From VXYL01 sp965203685 (lineage in GTDB: Bacteria > Pseudomonadota > Gammaproteobacteria > Pseudomonadales > Azotimanducaceae): 64,000 nucleotides of DNA. The notes under the pieces were generated by a model, which ran no database searches, had not been told where the DNA came from, and was given only the letters and a program-made list of their open reading frames with translations. The stretch covers positions 1,798,001 through 1,862,000 of the forward strand of contig OZ241908.1 of NCBI GenBank assembly GCA_965203685.1, written 5' to 3'. Position numbers and translations under genes: made by a program. Shown piece by piece: positions 49,203 through 58,037 of the stretch. Within the stretch, counting starts at the first letter, position 1, and each line of letters opens with the position of its first letter.

Positions 49203-50183
49203 TTACCCGAACGTGGTCTGATAGAGCCATGGTAGGCCGAATGCCAGCACCACGCTGACGATCAGACCGGACAGTGCCTTGAGGGCGTCGGAGATCACCT
49301 TGCGCGCCGTTCCCTTGGCGGACGTGTCGGCAAGATAGACCGACAGGGCGAACTCGCGGCCGGCGAGTACGCCGAGGAATACCCACGTGGTGCTCATGGG
49401 CATCTTCTCGAACGCTTCGATGCCGAAGATGTTCTCCTTGAATGCCAAGAGCACCATGCCGTAGATGAAGTCGATGATCGTCGCGGCACGGACGTCCGTG
49501 GTGTCGGTCTTGGAGGTGACGATCTTCTGAATCTCGCCGCCGAACTGGTAGAAGATGTAGCCCTGCATGGCCACCAGCGCGATGATGCCGAACAGCAGCC
49601 AGTTCACCGACAGTTCGCGCGGCAGGTAGACGAAGATGTTGGCGAGATCCTGGATCAGCCACTGGCTCCACAGGAACCCGGTGGACGCCCATTGCAGAAC
49701 CACCCAGTAGGTCGGGGCGGTCGCGCCCTGGGTCTTGTGGAAGTGCTCGGTCAGGCGCCTGAAAACCAGCAGGAAGAGGATGATCGCGGCGGCGAACGCG
49801 ACGACGTAGCCGACCGCGGACTTGTTGAGCATGGCGCCGAGGTTGCCGGGCTCGCCACCGGTGACCGCGAACACGGTGAGCACGAGGAACGTCGTGCTCA
49901 CCGGCACCCCTAGCCGGGTCAGGATGAGCAGGGCGAGTGGTGGAATGGCATGGATCCACGACACGCCGCCTTCCGGCACCGGGAACTTCTGCAGCCGTCC
50001 ATAGGCGGGGTCGCCGCCGTTGACGTACCAACTGTAGAGGATCACCACCACTAGGATGCCGCTGCCGAAGATCCACAGCAGCCACCAGGGGCGGTGCGCG
50101 TTGGAGGACAGGAACGTGCCCAGGGTCTGGATCGAGTCGTTGGCGACAACGGAGTACGCCGCCAGCAGGAACCCGACGATCAT
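49203..50183 (-). CDS. Polytopic membrane protein, PiT-like motif
   Basis: A 326-residue protein with about eight hydrophobic helices. The beginning, VANDSIQTLGTFLSSN, resembles the first repeat of PiT phosphate transporters, in which ND and TLGT motifs line the path, and LGVPVSTTFLVLTVF resembles a second such motif. The half after residue 150 has further helices and a soluble loop (GGEIQKIVTSKTDTTDVRAA). I cannot fix the substrate. ATG 50183 has no good ribosome binding site; an ATT six codons upstream has GGAG before it, so a non-AUG start is possible. It is 3 bases upstream of the peptidase gene and probably in its operon. Confidence 0.6.
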   Translation of the reverse strand: MIVGFLLAAYSVVANDSIQTLGTFLSSNAHRPWWLLWIFGSGILVVVILYSWYVNGGDPAYGRLQKFPVPEGGVSWIHAIPPLALLILTRLGVPVSTTFLVLTVFAVTGGEPGNLGAMLNKSAVGYVVAFAAAIILFLLVFRRLTEHFHKTQGATAPTYWVVLQWASTGFLWSQWLIQDLANIFVYLPRELSVNWLLFGIIALVAMQGYIFYQFGGEIQKIVTSKTDTTDVRAATIIDFIYGMVLLAFKENIFGIEAFEKMPMSTTWVFLGVLAGREFALSVYLADTSAKGTARKVISDALKALSGLIVSVVLAFGLPWLYQTTFG

Positions 50184-50363
50184 GTAGATCTCGATCAGGG
50201 AAATGGCGCGCTCCTACGGGAGTGGATCAGCGACGAGGGCCGGATTGTACGGCTTTCGTACGAACTCACGACGACTGTTGTGGGAGGAAGTGGTCGCGGT
50301 CCTTTGCGGCGTGTCCATCCGGTGGTGTTCTTGCCAGCCGCCGGGTGGTAGTGTGCTCGGTGC

Positions 50364-50741
50364 GTGATCAGCGTCGGATGCAAAGTCGAAAACCAGGCGG
50401 ATCGGGACCGATTCGCAACCGTTGAGGGTGTGCTCGTGGATACCGACAGCGAGTTGACCTGGATTCGGGGGGGCCGACTTGTCGGCATCGGTATCGAACG
50501 CGAAAAGAACTTGCGTTTCGTGATGGCCAATGGGGCAACCGTTGCCCGGTCGGTGGGGTTCGCGGTGATCCGGGTCGGCAAGTCCTTCACTGTGGACGAG
50601 GTGGTGTTCGCCGAAGGCGGCGACCTCGAGTTGCTTGGCGCGCGGACGTTGGAGGGCCTGAACCTCAAGGTCGACTCGCGCAACAAGGAACTCGTTGCGG
50701 CTGGCCCGCTCGTCGCGGCGGGGAACATGCTCACCACTTGA
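50364..50741 (+). CDS. Aspartic-protease-like (clan AA) protein with altered DTG motif
   Basis: A 125-residue protein with the shape of small retropepsin-like bacterial proteins: N-terminal VENQADRDRFATVEGVLVDT, then GRLVGIGIEREKNLRFVMAN, and the closing ELLGARTLEGLNLKVD and VAAGPLVAAGN. The catalytic D-T-G is D-T-D here (VDTDSELT), so the glycine that shapes the active site is lost. It may be inactive or use another chemistry. The start is GTG 50364. It stands just before the PfkB kinase gene, with 10 bases between, and is likely co-transcribed. Confidence 0.55.
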   Translation: MISVGCKVENQADRDRFATVEGVLVDTDSELTWIRGGRLVGIGIEREKNLRFVMANGATVARSVGFAVIRVGKSFTVDEVVFAEGGDLELLGARTLEGLNLKVDSRNKELVAAGPLVAAGNMLTT

Positions 50742-50751
50742 GCTTCAGGCC

Positions 50752-51648
50752 GTGCCGAAACTCGTCAACTTGGGGTCGCTCTGCATCGACAATGTCTACC
50801 GGGTCGCCAATATCACCGGCCCGGGTGAGACCGTCGCCAGCCTCTCCCACGAGGTTTTTCCGGGGGGCAAGGGACTCAATCAATCCATAGCCGCTACCCG
50901 CGCCGGTGCCGTGGTCGAACACTTCGGCTGCATCGGCAGCGACGGTCTGTGGTTGCGCGACGCGCTGGTCGCTGAAGGCGTGGGCGTGGCTGGACTCCGC
51001 GTGGTCGACACACCGTCCGGTCACGCCGTCATCCAGGTGAACGATGCGGGCGAGAACGCGATCGTGATCGCGGGGGGCGCGAATCGCGCCCTCACGCCCG
51101 AGGACGTCGGGGCGGCCCTTGGCCGGACGGAGGCGGGCGACTGGCTGCTTCTGCAAAACGAGATCAACGACTTGGAGGCCGTTCTCGGGGCGGCCTCCAA
51201 GCGCGGCTGCCGTGTGGCCTTCAACGTCGCCCCGGTCGATGGCCGCGAACAGGGCTACGACCTCGCAGGCGTCGCGTTGCTCATCGTCAACGAGATCGAG
51301 GCGGCGGCGCTGGCCGGCACCGGCGGTCGTCACGCTGCGGTGCGTGCCTTGCGTGGACGCTATCCCGACGCCGAGATCGTGCTGACCGTGGGTCGGGACG
51401 GACTCACCTACGAGGGCCCGAACGGTGACCTGGAAATGCCCGCCTACGCGGTCGACGCCGTGGACGAAACCGCCGCGGGCGACGCGTTCATCGGCTACCT
51501 CATGGCGGGCTTGATCGCCGGCGAGCCGATGGCAACCGCGTTGCGCCTAGGGTCGGCGGCGGGCGCGCTGGCGGTGACCAAGGCCGGCGCCGCGAGTTCG
51601 ATCCCGCGTCGTGAGGATGTGCTCGCCCTCGCCCGGGACGCGGGCTGA
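50752..51648 (+). CDS. PfkB family carbohydrate kinase (ribokinase-like)
   Basis: A 298-residue ribokinase-fold sugar kinase. The substrate and ATP motifs are in order: LGSLCIDNVYRVANITGPGE (residues 6-25), the first PfkB signature near 35-60 (EVFPGGKGLNQSIAATRAGA, with GGKGxNQ), INDLEAVLGAA in the middle, NEIEAAALAG near 180, and the second signature VDAVDETAAGDAFIGYLMAG (about 232-250), with the catalytic Asp in GD. The preferred substrate is a furanose or similar sugar. The start is GTG 50752. The next gene (TonB receptor) begins 14 bases later, suggesting joint transcription. Confidence 0.87.
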   Translation: MPKLVNLGSLCIDNVYRVANITGPGETVASLSHEVFPGGKGLNQSIAATRAGAVVEHFGCIGSDGLWLRDALVAEGVGVAGLRVVDTPSGHAVIQVNDAGENAIVIAGGANRALTPEDVGAALGRTEAGDWLLLQNEINDLEAVLGAASKRGCRVAFNVAPVDGREQGYDLAGVALLIVNEIEAAALAGTGGRHAAVRALRGRYPDAEIVLTVGRDGLTYEGPNGDLEMPAYAVDAVDETAAGDAFIGYLMAGLIAGEPMATALRLGSAAGALAVTKAGAASSIPRREDVLALARDAG

Positions 51649-51662
51649 CGAGACCCCGCGCG

Positions 51663-54617
51663 ATGAACTTCCGCGCCCTCGGCATCTTGGCCGTCCTGGC
51701 ATGCGTGTCCGTCACGGCACAGCAGACCGGTCGCATCGAGGGCTCCGTGGTCGACGGTGGCGTTGCCGTGCAGGGCGTGGCGGTTGTCGCGGCGAGCGCC
51801 GTCATGCCGCGTTCGCGGGTGGCGAGCACGGACGCAGCGGGGTGGTTCACGCTGGCCGGACTCTTGCCTGGGTCGTATCGAGTCGCGTTGGACGTGCCCG
51901 GCCGTGGGCGGCGGACGATTCCCGCAGACGTCCTGCTGGATCAGGCCACCGTGCTTGCGATCGACCTTGACGCGTGGGGCGACCCAGACCCGCCTGCCGC
52001 CGGGTCCGAGGTCGAAGAGATCGTGGTGACCGCGCAGAGAATCACATCGCGCAGCGGCGCGGCCATTGCGAATGCCCTCGACGACGGGGTGGTCGACGGC
52101 GTTCCCCTCGGCCGGGACTACCGGGACCTCGTCAAGCTCGCGCCGGGCGTGCAATTCACCCAGGATGCGGTGCGCGGACCCTCGGCGGGCGGCAATGGCC
52201 AGGACAACGTCTACCGGTTCGACGGCGTGGACGTCTCCCTGCCGATGTTCGGCACGCTGTCTGCGGAGCCGTCGAACCACGACATCGACCAGGTGACGTT
52301 CGTGCGCGGCGGCGTCGACGCGGTCGGCTTCAACCGCAGCGGCGGATTCGCGATGGATTCGACGGCGCGATCGGGCACGGATCGGTTCGAGGCCCGCGTG
52401 GAATACGCCGCAGCACCTCGTCGGCTGGTGGCGGAACGCGCATTGGGCGATGCGTCCGCGCAGGGCGAGTTGCCCGATGAAAGCTGGGTCACCGTCGCGG
52501 CCGGAGGTCCCTTGGTGCCTTCGCGGCTGTTCGCGTACGGCTCGTTCTATCGACCCGTGCAGGAACGGTCCAACAAGGCCACGGCCTACGGCCCGGTAAA
52601 GGACTTCTCGAACACGCGCGAGGAATACTACGGACGACTGACCTACGCGCCCCGGGACAACGTGCTCCTGAATGCGGCGTACCGCACATCGAGACGCGAA
52701 GAACAGGGGGTGTCGGTCGGGCCCTTCGAGGCGGACTCGGTGTCCTTGGGCGGCCGAGCGGAGCAGGACATCATCAGCGTGGACAGCTCCTGGGCGACCG
52801 TGGCCGGGCCGCGTCTCTCGTTCCGTTACAACGACTACGCCTTGCGCGGTTTCCAACTCCCGGATGTCTTGCTTGCCGTGCAGCCATCGCTCGGTGGCAT
52901 GCTGGACACGGCCAGGCTGGACGAGATGGGACACGTGAACGTACCGCCGCGCCTTCCCGGCGCCGAGGACTTCAACGCCGCGGTGGGGCCTCTCATCGAG
53001 CGCTACGGGTATACGGATGCGACCGGGCGGCGCATCGGCGGCGGCGCTGTCGGCGCGCACCCGCAGATCGGTGAGCAGGCATTCTTCCGGCGCGGCATCG
53101 ACTTGGCCTTGGATCACGACCTCGCCTGGGGCCGCGCCAACCACGCCTTGCATGTCGGGCTGCGTCGCGCCGAAGCGCGTGAACGTCTGCGCCGGGCGTC
53201 CAACGGGTGGGGCCGCATCGAAGTGCCCGGCGGCGTGGATCGGGCCGACGACGGCACGCCGATCTTCTACGTGGCCACGGTGCAGCAGATGAGCCTGCGC
53301 CAGGCCGACGGTGCCGTGGTGGGCCCCATCGTCTCGACGACCGAAACCAGGTCGCTCGAGGTCAACGACGCCATCCGGTACGGCGACTTCTCGTTCAACC
53401 TCGGCGTCCTGGTGAGTGAAGACGTCCTCTACGGCCAGGGCTTGCGTCGTGCCCCGAACACCTACTCAGGTTTCGCCGCGGCACCCGGGCACGAATACCG
53501 CATGCACACGATCCGTTGGCAAGACATGATCCAGCCCCGCTTGGGCGCCGCGTGGCGCTGGAACGGGCGCGACGAGGTGTTTCTCAACTACGCGCGCTAC
53601 CACCCGGCCGCGAACTCGCTCGCGCGGGCAGCGTCGTGGGACCGCAACACCCGGGCAACGCTGCGGGTGCTGTTCGACGAGGCGGGCCGGATCATCGCGC
53701 ACGAGCCGTTGCCGGGTTCGTCCGGCAAGGTGTTCCAGCGCGGCCTGAAGCCGCGCCGGATCGACGAATGGACCGTTGGTGTGTCACGCGACCTGTCCGG
53801 CAGCCTGGCAGTGCGCGCCCATTTGCGTTGGCGCGACGGGGCGCATTTCTGGGAGGACACCTGGAACGGGTCGCGCGGCTACGACAATGCCCCGGCGCAC
53901 GTCGCGGCCAAAGGGCTGTACGTGGCAGACCTAGACCGGATCCGGGCTGAAATCGGCGGCTCCAGCTATGTCATCGCGGCACTCGACGACGCCTATACCG
54001 ACTATTGGGAAACCGCCGCGGAGGTCGAATGGCGGACGTCGCGCAGCTACCTGAACGCGTCCTACGTATACAGCCGCTATCGGGGCAACTTCGACCAGGA
54101 CAACACCAGCGCCGTTAACGACGCCAACCGGTTCATCGGATCATCCAACCTGGCCGACGGCTATGGGCGCCAGCTTTGGGACTTGAAGGACGGCGTGCTG
54201 CGTGGCGACCGGCCGCACCTGTTGAAGGTGTTCGGCACGCTGGATTTGCCTTGGCGGGCAACCGCGGGCGTGTTCGGCGTCTACCAGTCGGGGCAACCTT
54301 GGGAGGCATGGGATGCCGTGGCCTATGGTCTGCCGTCCTACTTCTCATCGACCATCCGCTACGCGGAACGCGCTGGCAGCCGGCGCAGCCCGAGTCACTG
54401 GCAAGTCGACCTGAGCTACGCCCAGGACGTGGCTTCGCCGGGTCGTGCGACCGTCCCGGACCGTCCGACGGTCCGCCTTCGCGTCGATCTGTTCAACCTG
54501 TTCGACCGCCAGACGGGCTACAACATGAACGCGTATGTCCGCGACGCGAACTTCGGTGCGCCGCGGAATCGCTTCGACTCGCGACGCGTGCAGGTCTCAA
54601 TCCGCTTGGACGTCTAG
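51663..54617 (+). CDS. TonB-dependent receptor of the MbnP/MbnH-linked locus
   Basis: A 984-residue outer-membrane receptor. Residues 1-18 form the signal peptide; a carboxypeptidase-regulatory-like domain follows (about 22-105, TGRIEGSVVDGGVAVQGVAV, with AGWFTLAGLLPGSYRVALD); then a TonB box (EEIVVTAQRI, about 120), the plug (DDGVVDGVPLGRDYRDLVKL, then GGNGQDNVYRFDGVDVSLPM) and the barrel, ending VQVSIRLDV. Such receptors with a CarboxypepD_reg domain often import complex ligands. It converges with mbnH, the stop codons overlapping. As a neighbour of MbnH/MbnP, a copper-complex import role is plausible, but this is inference. Confidence 0.85.
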   Translation: MNFRALGILAVLACVSVTAQQTGRIEGSVVDGGVAVQGVAVVAASAVMPRSRVASTDAAGWFTLAGLLPGSYRVALDVPGRGRRTIPADVLLDQATVLAIDLDAWGDPDPPAAGSEVEEIVVTAQRITSRSGAAIANALDDGVVDGVPLGRDYRDLVKLAPGVQFTQDAVRGPSAGGNGQDNVYRFDGVDVSLPMFGTLSAEPSNHDIDQVTFVRGGVDAVGFNRSGGFAMDSTARSGTDRFEARVEYAAAPRRLVAERALGDASAQGELPDESWVTVAAGGPLVPSRLFAYGSFYRPVQERSNKATAYGPVKDFSNTREEYYGRLTYAPRDNVLLNAAYRTSRREEQGVSVGPFEADSVSLGGRAEQDIISVDSSWATVAGPRLSFRYNDYALRGFQLPDVLLAVQPSLGGMLDTARLDEMGHVNVPPRLPGAEDFNAAVGPLIERYGYTDATGRRIGGGAVGAHPQIGEQAFFRRGIDLALDHDLAWGRANHALHVGLRRAEARERLRRASNGWGRIEVPGGVDRADDGTPIFYVATVQQMSLRQADGAVVGPIVSTTETRSLEVNDAIRYGDFSFNLGVLVSEDVLYGQGLRRAPNTYSGFAAAPGHEYRMHTIRWQDMIQPRLGAAWRWNGRDEVFLNYARYHPAANSLARAASWDRNTRATLRVLFDEAGRIIAHEPLPGSSGKVFQRGLKPRRIDEWTVGVSRDLSGSLAVRAHLRWRDGAHFWEDTWNGSRGYDNAPAHVAAKGLYVADLDRIRAEIGGSSYVIAALDDAYTDYWETAAEVEWRTSRSYLNASYVYSRYRGNFDQDNTSAVNDANRFIGSSNLADGYGRQLWDLKDGVLRGDRPHLLKVFGTLDLPWRATAGVFGVYQSGQPWEAWDAVAYGLPSYFSSTIRYAERAGSRRSPSHWQVDLSYAQDVASPGRATVPDRPTVRLRVDLFNLFDRQTGYNMNAYVRDANFGAPRNRFDSRRVQVSIRLDV

Positions 54618-55736
54618 CAGGCTCCGCAACGTGGCGCGCTCGATGAATGAGCGGTCGGTCAGGGCGTGCAGGAATGCGAGCAACTCGTCGCGTTCCTGGG
54701 CCGTCATGTCGAACCCGCGGACGAACTGGCTCTTGTAGGCGTTGGTGCGGCCGTCCCCCTTGTCCGGGCCGGTGCGGACGTTGCGGCCGCCCGCCGCGTA
54801 GAAATCCAGGACGGCGCCGAGATCGGCCAAGCTGCCGTCGTGCATATAAGGTGCCGTCAGCGCGACGTTGCGCAGCGTTGGCGCGCGGAACTTCCCGCGG
54901 TCGGTCGGCTGTTCGGTCAACTCGTACAACCCTTGGTCGTGGCGGGGGTAGGCGTTGTCGCCACCGACGTTGTAGAGACCCGTGTTGTGGAATGTCGCGC
55001 CCGGCAACGCGTCGCCACGATGGGTGCTTGATGCCGTGAAGTTGAGGCCGCCGTGACAGTGGTGGCACTCGAAGCGCTCGGAGAAAAAGTGGTTGAGGCC
55101 GCGGATCGCGGTCTCGTCCATGGCGTCGTCCTGGCCGCCGTAGGCGTAGCGGTCGAAGGGCGTGTCGAACGAGACCAGCGAGCGCACGAAACAGGCCAGG
55201 GCGTCGACGACGTGGGAGAGTGCGAAGGCCTCCGCGCCGGGGAACGCCTCGCGGAGCAGGCGCTGGTAGCCGGGGTCGTTGTCGAAGCGCCCCAACACCT
55301 CGCCTTCGTGGCCGGCAATCCCGAGTTCGATGGGATCCTCACCGAATAGCGGTACCAAAACCTGGGCCTCGATGTCGCGCAGACCCGGATGGGCCCACAT
55401 GAAGGTGGTGTTGTAGGCCACGTTCAGGAGCGCGAGCGTGTTGCGTGCGTGTCGCTCACCCGTGCTGCCGACGGCGGTTTGCCGGGGCTCGCTGAAGGAA
55501 TGCTGTGGTTGGTGGCAGCTTGCGCAAGCTTGGCTGCTGTTTCTCGACAGCCGGACATCGAAGAACAGTTGGCGGCCAAGCGCCACCTTGGCGGGCGTCA
55601 TCGGATTGCGCGCGGGCACCACGGGCCTTGGGTAGTCGGCAGAAATGTCCCACTGGTAATCCTCCGACGGAGGCGGCGTGCATGCGGCGAGGATGGCCAG
55701 GCATCCGGCGAGCACACCTCGACGCAGGCCGTTCAA
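54597..55736 (-). CDS. mbnH: MbnH family di-haem enzyme
   Basis: A 379-residue di-haem cytochrome c peroxidase-like enzyme of the MbnH group (related to MauG/CcpA). It has a lipoprotein-type signal (VLAGCLAILAAC), the first haem motif CASCHQPQHSF near residue 70 and the second CHHCHGGLNF near 225, with family residues such as HPGLRDIEAQVLVPLFG between. MbnH oxidises a tryptophan of its partner MbnP to kynurenine, making a copper site. The likely start is TTG 55736, which overlaps the mbnP stop (TTGA); a longer reading to 55784 has no better start. The reading frame overlaps the receptor's 3' end on the other strand. Confidence 0.87.
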   Translation of the reverse strand: MNGLRRGVLAGCLAILAACTPPPSEDYQWDISADYPRPVVPARNPMTPAKVALGRQLFFDVRLSRNSSQACASCHQPQHSFSEPRQTAVGSTGERHARNTLALLNVAYNTTFMWAHPGLRDIEAQVLVPLFGEDPIELGIAGHEGEVLGRFDNDPGYQRLLREAFPGAEAFALSHVVDALACFVRSLVSFDTPFDRYAYGGQDDAMDETAIRGLNHFFSERFECHHCHGGLNFTASSTHRGDALPGATFHNTGLYNVGGDNAYPRHDQGLYELTEQPTDRGKFRAPTLRNVALTAPYMHDGSLADLGAVLDFYAAGGRNVRTGPDKGDGRTNAYKSQFVRGFDMTAQERDELLAFLHALTDRSFIERATLRSLLDVQAD

Positions 55737-56575
55737 CCGCGCGCCGCCTGGAAGACTCGTTGCGCTCGGCAGTCGTCGAGGCAACGCCCGGTTTGCGCGT
55801 CAAGCCCCAGTTCGGCGAGCAGCCGGCGACAGGCATCGTCTTTGGCGTAGGAGCCCATGCAACTGGCATCGCGGATTGGATCCACGGCGGCTATCAATGC
55901 GCCGAGATCGACGTCGACCTGGCCGTCCGTTGCCACGGATGCAGGCAACCGGATGCGGGCCAGGTTGGGGCGTCGGCACTCGCTTTGCGGAGGACGCACG
56001 GCATTCGCCGAGAGACAGCCCGTGCTGCCGAGGTGGAACGACCAGGCGTTGCCCAGGTCGAGGCGAAGGAACTTGTGGCCCGACTGCCAAGCCCAGAACA
56101 TCGCGGGACGGTCGAGCGGCGGCTCGGCATGGAGCGGATTGCCGTGGTTGCGGGCGAAGGGAATGCCGAGCAGGAACTCCATGTGCGCGTAGTCGCCGTT
56201 CGGCGCGGTGCCGTGGATCGTCGCATTCCCAGGCTCGTCGTCCGCTGCCAAAGAGATCAGGGCCGTGTCTTCGTCCTGGTAGGGCGGGGCGACGGCGAGG
56301 CGTACGAGCGCAGCCGACCCATCCGCTTCCACCATCTTGAGATCGGAAACGAAAAACTGCAGCGTGACCGGGGACGCCTTCTCGGCAAGGCTTGGGGGTA
56401 GATGCAGGACGAATCGAGTGGTCACCGGCTGCGTCGATGGGCTACACGCCTGCGCGGCCAACGCCAACGCAGCGACCAAGCCGGAGTTGCGCTTCCACGG
56501 CCGGGCAATCGGCCGTCCGCCCGCAGTGGTCCTTCTCTTTGGCCAAGTATTTCCGGGTAAAGTGGGAAACCGCAT
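55733..56575 (-). CDS. mbnP: MbnP family copper-binding protein (four-Cys metallo-mystery protein)
   Basis: About 280 residues; the secreted partner of MbnH. A hydrophobic stretch near residues 34-46 (LVAALALAAQAC) suggests a signal peptide with a Cys at its end, after a long basic N-terminus. The body has the family segments FFVSDLKMVEADG, MEFLLGIPFARNHGNPLHAE and MFWAWQSGHKFLRLDLG (the W-x-W near the Trp that MbnH converts), and the four-Cys tail (GCLSANAVRPPQSEC, SCMGSYAKDDACRRL, GRCLDDC). The ATG at 56575 overlaps the start of the divergent gene; a downstream start is likelier but none is canonical. It is co-translated with mbnH. Confidence 0.82.
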   Translation of the reverse strand: MRFPTLPGNTWPKRRTTAGGRPIARPWKRNSGLVAALALAAQACSPSTQPVTTRFVLHLPPSLAEKASPVTLQFFVSDLKMVEADGSAALVRLAVAPPYQDEDTALISLAADDEPGNATIHGTAPNGDYAHMEFLLGIPFARNHGNPLHAEPPLDRPAMFWAWQSGHKFLRLDLGNAWSFHLGSTGCLSANAVRPPQSECRRPNLARIRLPASVATDGQVDVDLGALIAAVDPIRDASCMGSYAKDDACRRLLAELGLDAQTGRCLDDCRAQRVFQAARG

Positions 56576-57950
56576 GTTCAACCCGACAACGCGACACCTC
56601 CTGGTCTGTTCGTGGGCCTTGACCGTAGCACTGGCCGCCGTGCGAACGGCGGACGCCGACGATCCCGAACCGGTGTATGTGGCTGCCGAGGGCCGCGACA
56701 TCGGCGACTGTACCCTCCCGGTCCGCCCATGCCAGAGCATCTCCTACGCGCTCGCCCAGGCACGCAAGGGTAGCGAACTGCGCGTCGCGGGTGGCACCTA
56801 TGCCGTCGACGACGTGGAGGACGTGTTCCGTCTGCTGGGCGGCTCGGTTCGGCCTCGGGCCGGCTTCAGTCGCTTCGACCACTTTGCCGCCCCGATACCG
56901 GGCCGCAAAACGGTCATCACCGGTGTACCGCCGGCGTTCCGGGACCAGTTGATGGCCTTGGGGTTCGACGTCGTTGCCGATGCCAAGAAGCTGGATGCGA
57001 AGTCGAGGCAGGCCGTCGCCGCCTACCAGGCCGTGCGCACCAGCAGCGGCCCGGTGACTTGCGCGAATGGCCAGTCCGGCGTGCACGCCTGCCGCAACAT
57101 CGACCTGCTCGCGCGTGTTGCCCTTGCCGACATGTCCGGAAAGCCCTCCGGCGCAAGCGACATCTGGGGCTTCGTGGACCTCAACACGGAACGCGAGTAC
57201 GCCCTGCTTGGCCTGCGCGAAGGCCTCGCCGTGTTCGATGTCACCGAGCCTACTGCTCCGTTCGAAGTCGGCTTCGTGCCGGGGCATCGTTCGGTTTGGC
57301 GCGATGTCAAGGTCGTGCAACGTTACGACGCGGACAGCGCGCGCTGGCGGACCTTCGCGTACGTGACCGTCGATGCCGGCGGCAGGTTGTCGGTTCTCGA
57401 CCTCACCGAGTTGCCCCAACGGGTGCGCTTCGAGGCGCGCGTGGAGGCGGCCGCGCACAACGTCCATGTCAGCGGTGTCGACTACGCCTTCGGCGTTCCG
57501 CTAGCCGGTGGTTCTCCACTCGTCCATGTGCTGGGCGGTGCGGGCCGTTTCCACCACGGCGCGCTCCGGTCCTTCGACCTCGCCGTCCCGTCCCGCCCGG
57601 CCCTCGTGGCTGAATCGTGGACCGGCTACAGCCATGACGCGGTCTCGTTCCGTGCGCGCGGCCCGCAAGCGGCCGGTTGCGCTCGTGGCGCATCGGCGTG
57701 CGAGGTCCTCGTCGACTTCAACGAAACCACCTTCGATCTCTGGGACATGACGGACCCCGGTGATCCGACAATGCTGAGTTCGACCACGTATCCGAGCGCA
57801 GCCTATACGCACTCCGGTTGGGTGACCGAGGATGGCCGGTACCTGATCCTGCACGACGAACTCGACGAGGCCCGGCAGCTCGTGGCCGAGACCCGGGTGT
57901 TGGTCTTCAACTTGGCCGATCTCGGCAATCCGGTCCATGCCGCCTCCTGA
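56574..57950 (+). CDS. Choice-of-anchor B family secreted protein, upstream part (truncated by TGA)
   Basis: From ATG 56574 the product has a signal peptide (residues 1-28: HLLVCSWALTVALAAVRTAD) and a domain of the choice-of-anchor B type with repeated beta-propeller-like strands (LGLREGLAVFDVTEPTAPFE, FDLWDMTDPGDPTMLSSTTY), metal- or haem-free. It stops at a TGA (57948-57950), after HAAS, but the frame stays open beyond it and the homology continues (TGPDLATEHNGAVRGNRHYL). So the gene is one 990-codon frame broken by a single stop at codon 459. The start overlaps the divergent mbnP start on the same CATG. It is probably a copper-locus surface protein. Confidence 0.7.
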   Translation: MFNPTTRHLLVCSWALTVALAAVRTADADDPEPVYVAAEGRDIGDCTLPVRPCQSISYALAQARKGSELRVAGGTYAVDDVEDVFRLLGGSVRPRAGFSRFDHFAAPIPGRKTVITGVPPAFRDQLMALGFDVVADAKKLDAKSRQAVAAYQAVRTSSGPVTCANGQSGVHACRNIDLLARVALADMSGKPSGASDIWGFVDLNTEREYALLGLREGLAVFDVTEPTAPFEVGFVPGHRSVWRDVKVVQRYDADSARWRTFAYVTVDAGGRLSVLDLTELPQRVRFEARVEAAAHNVHVSGVDYAFGVPLAGGSPLVHVLGGAGRFHHGALRSFDLAVPSRPALVAESWTGYSHDAVSFRARGPQAAGCARGASACEVLVDFNETTFDLWDMTDPGDPTMLSSTTYPSAAYTHSGWVTEDGRYLILHDELDEARQLVAETRVLVFNLADLGNPVHAAS

Positions 57951-58037
57951 ACCGGCCCGGATCTCGCCACGGAGCACAACGGCGCCGTTCGTGGCAACCG
58001 CCACTACCTGTCCCACTACGGTCGCGGCCTCGTCATC

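Noticed and set aside
51495..53153. Minus-strand frame of 552 codons
   Set aside because: It is antisense to the TonB receptor and PfkB kinase, with shadow-type composition.
57948..57950. Second in-frame TGA as a selenocysteine codon
   Set aside because: No Cys, His or redox motif surrounds it, the family is a structural surface protein, and I see no suitable hairpin 16-37 bases downstream. A nonsense mutation or sequence error is simpler.
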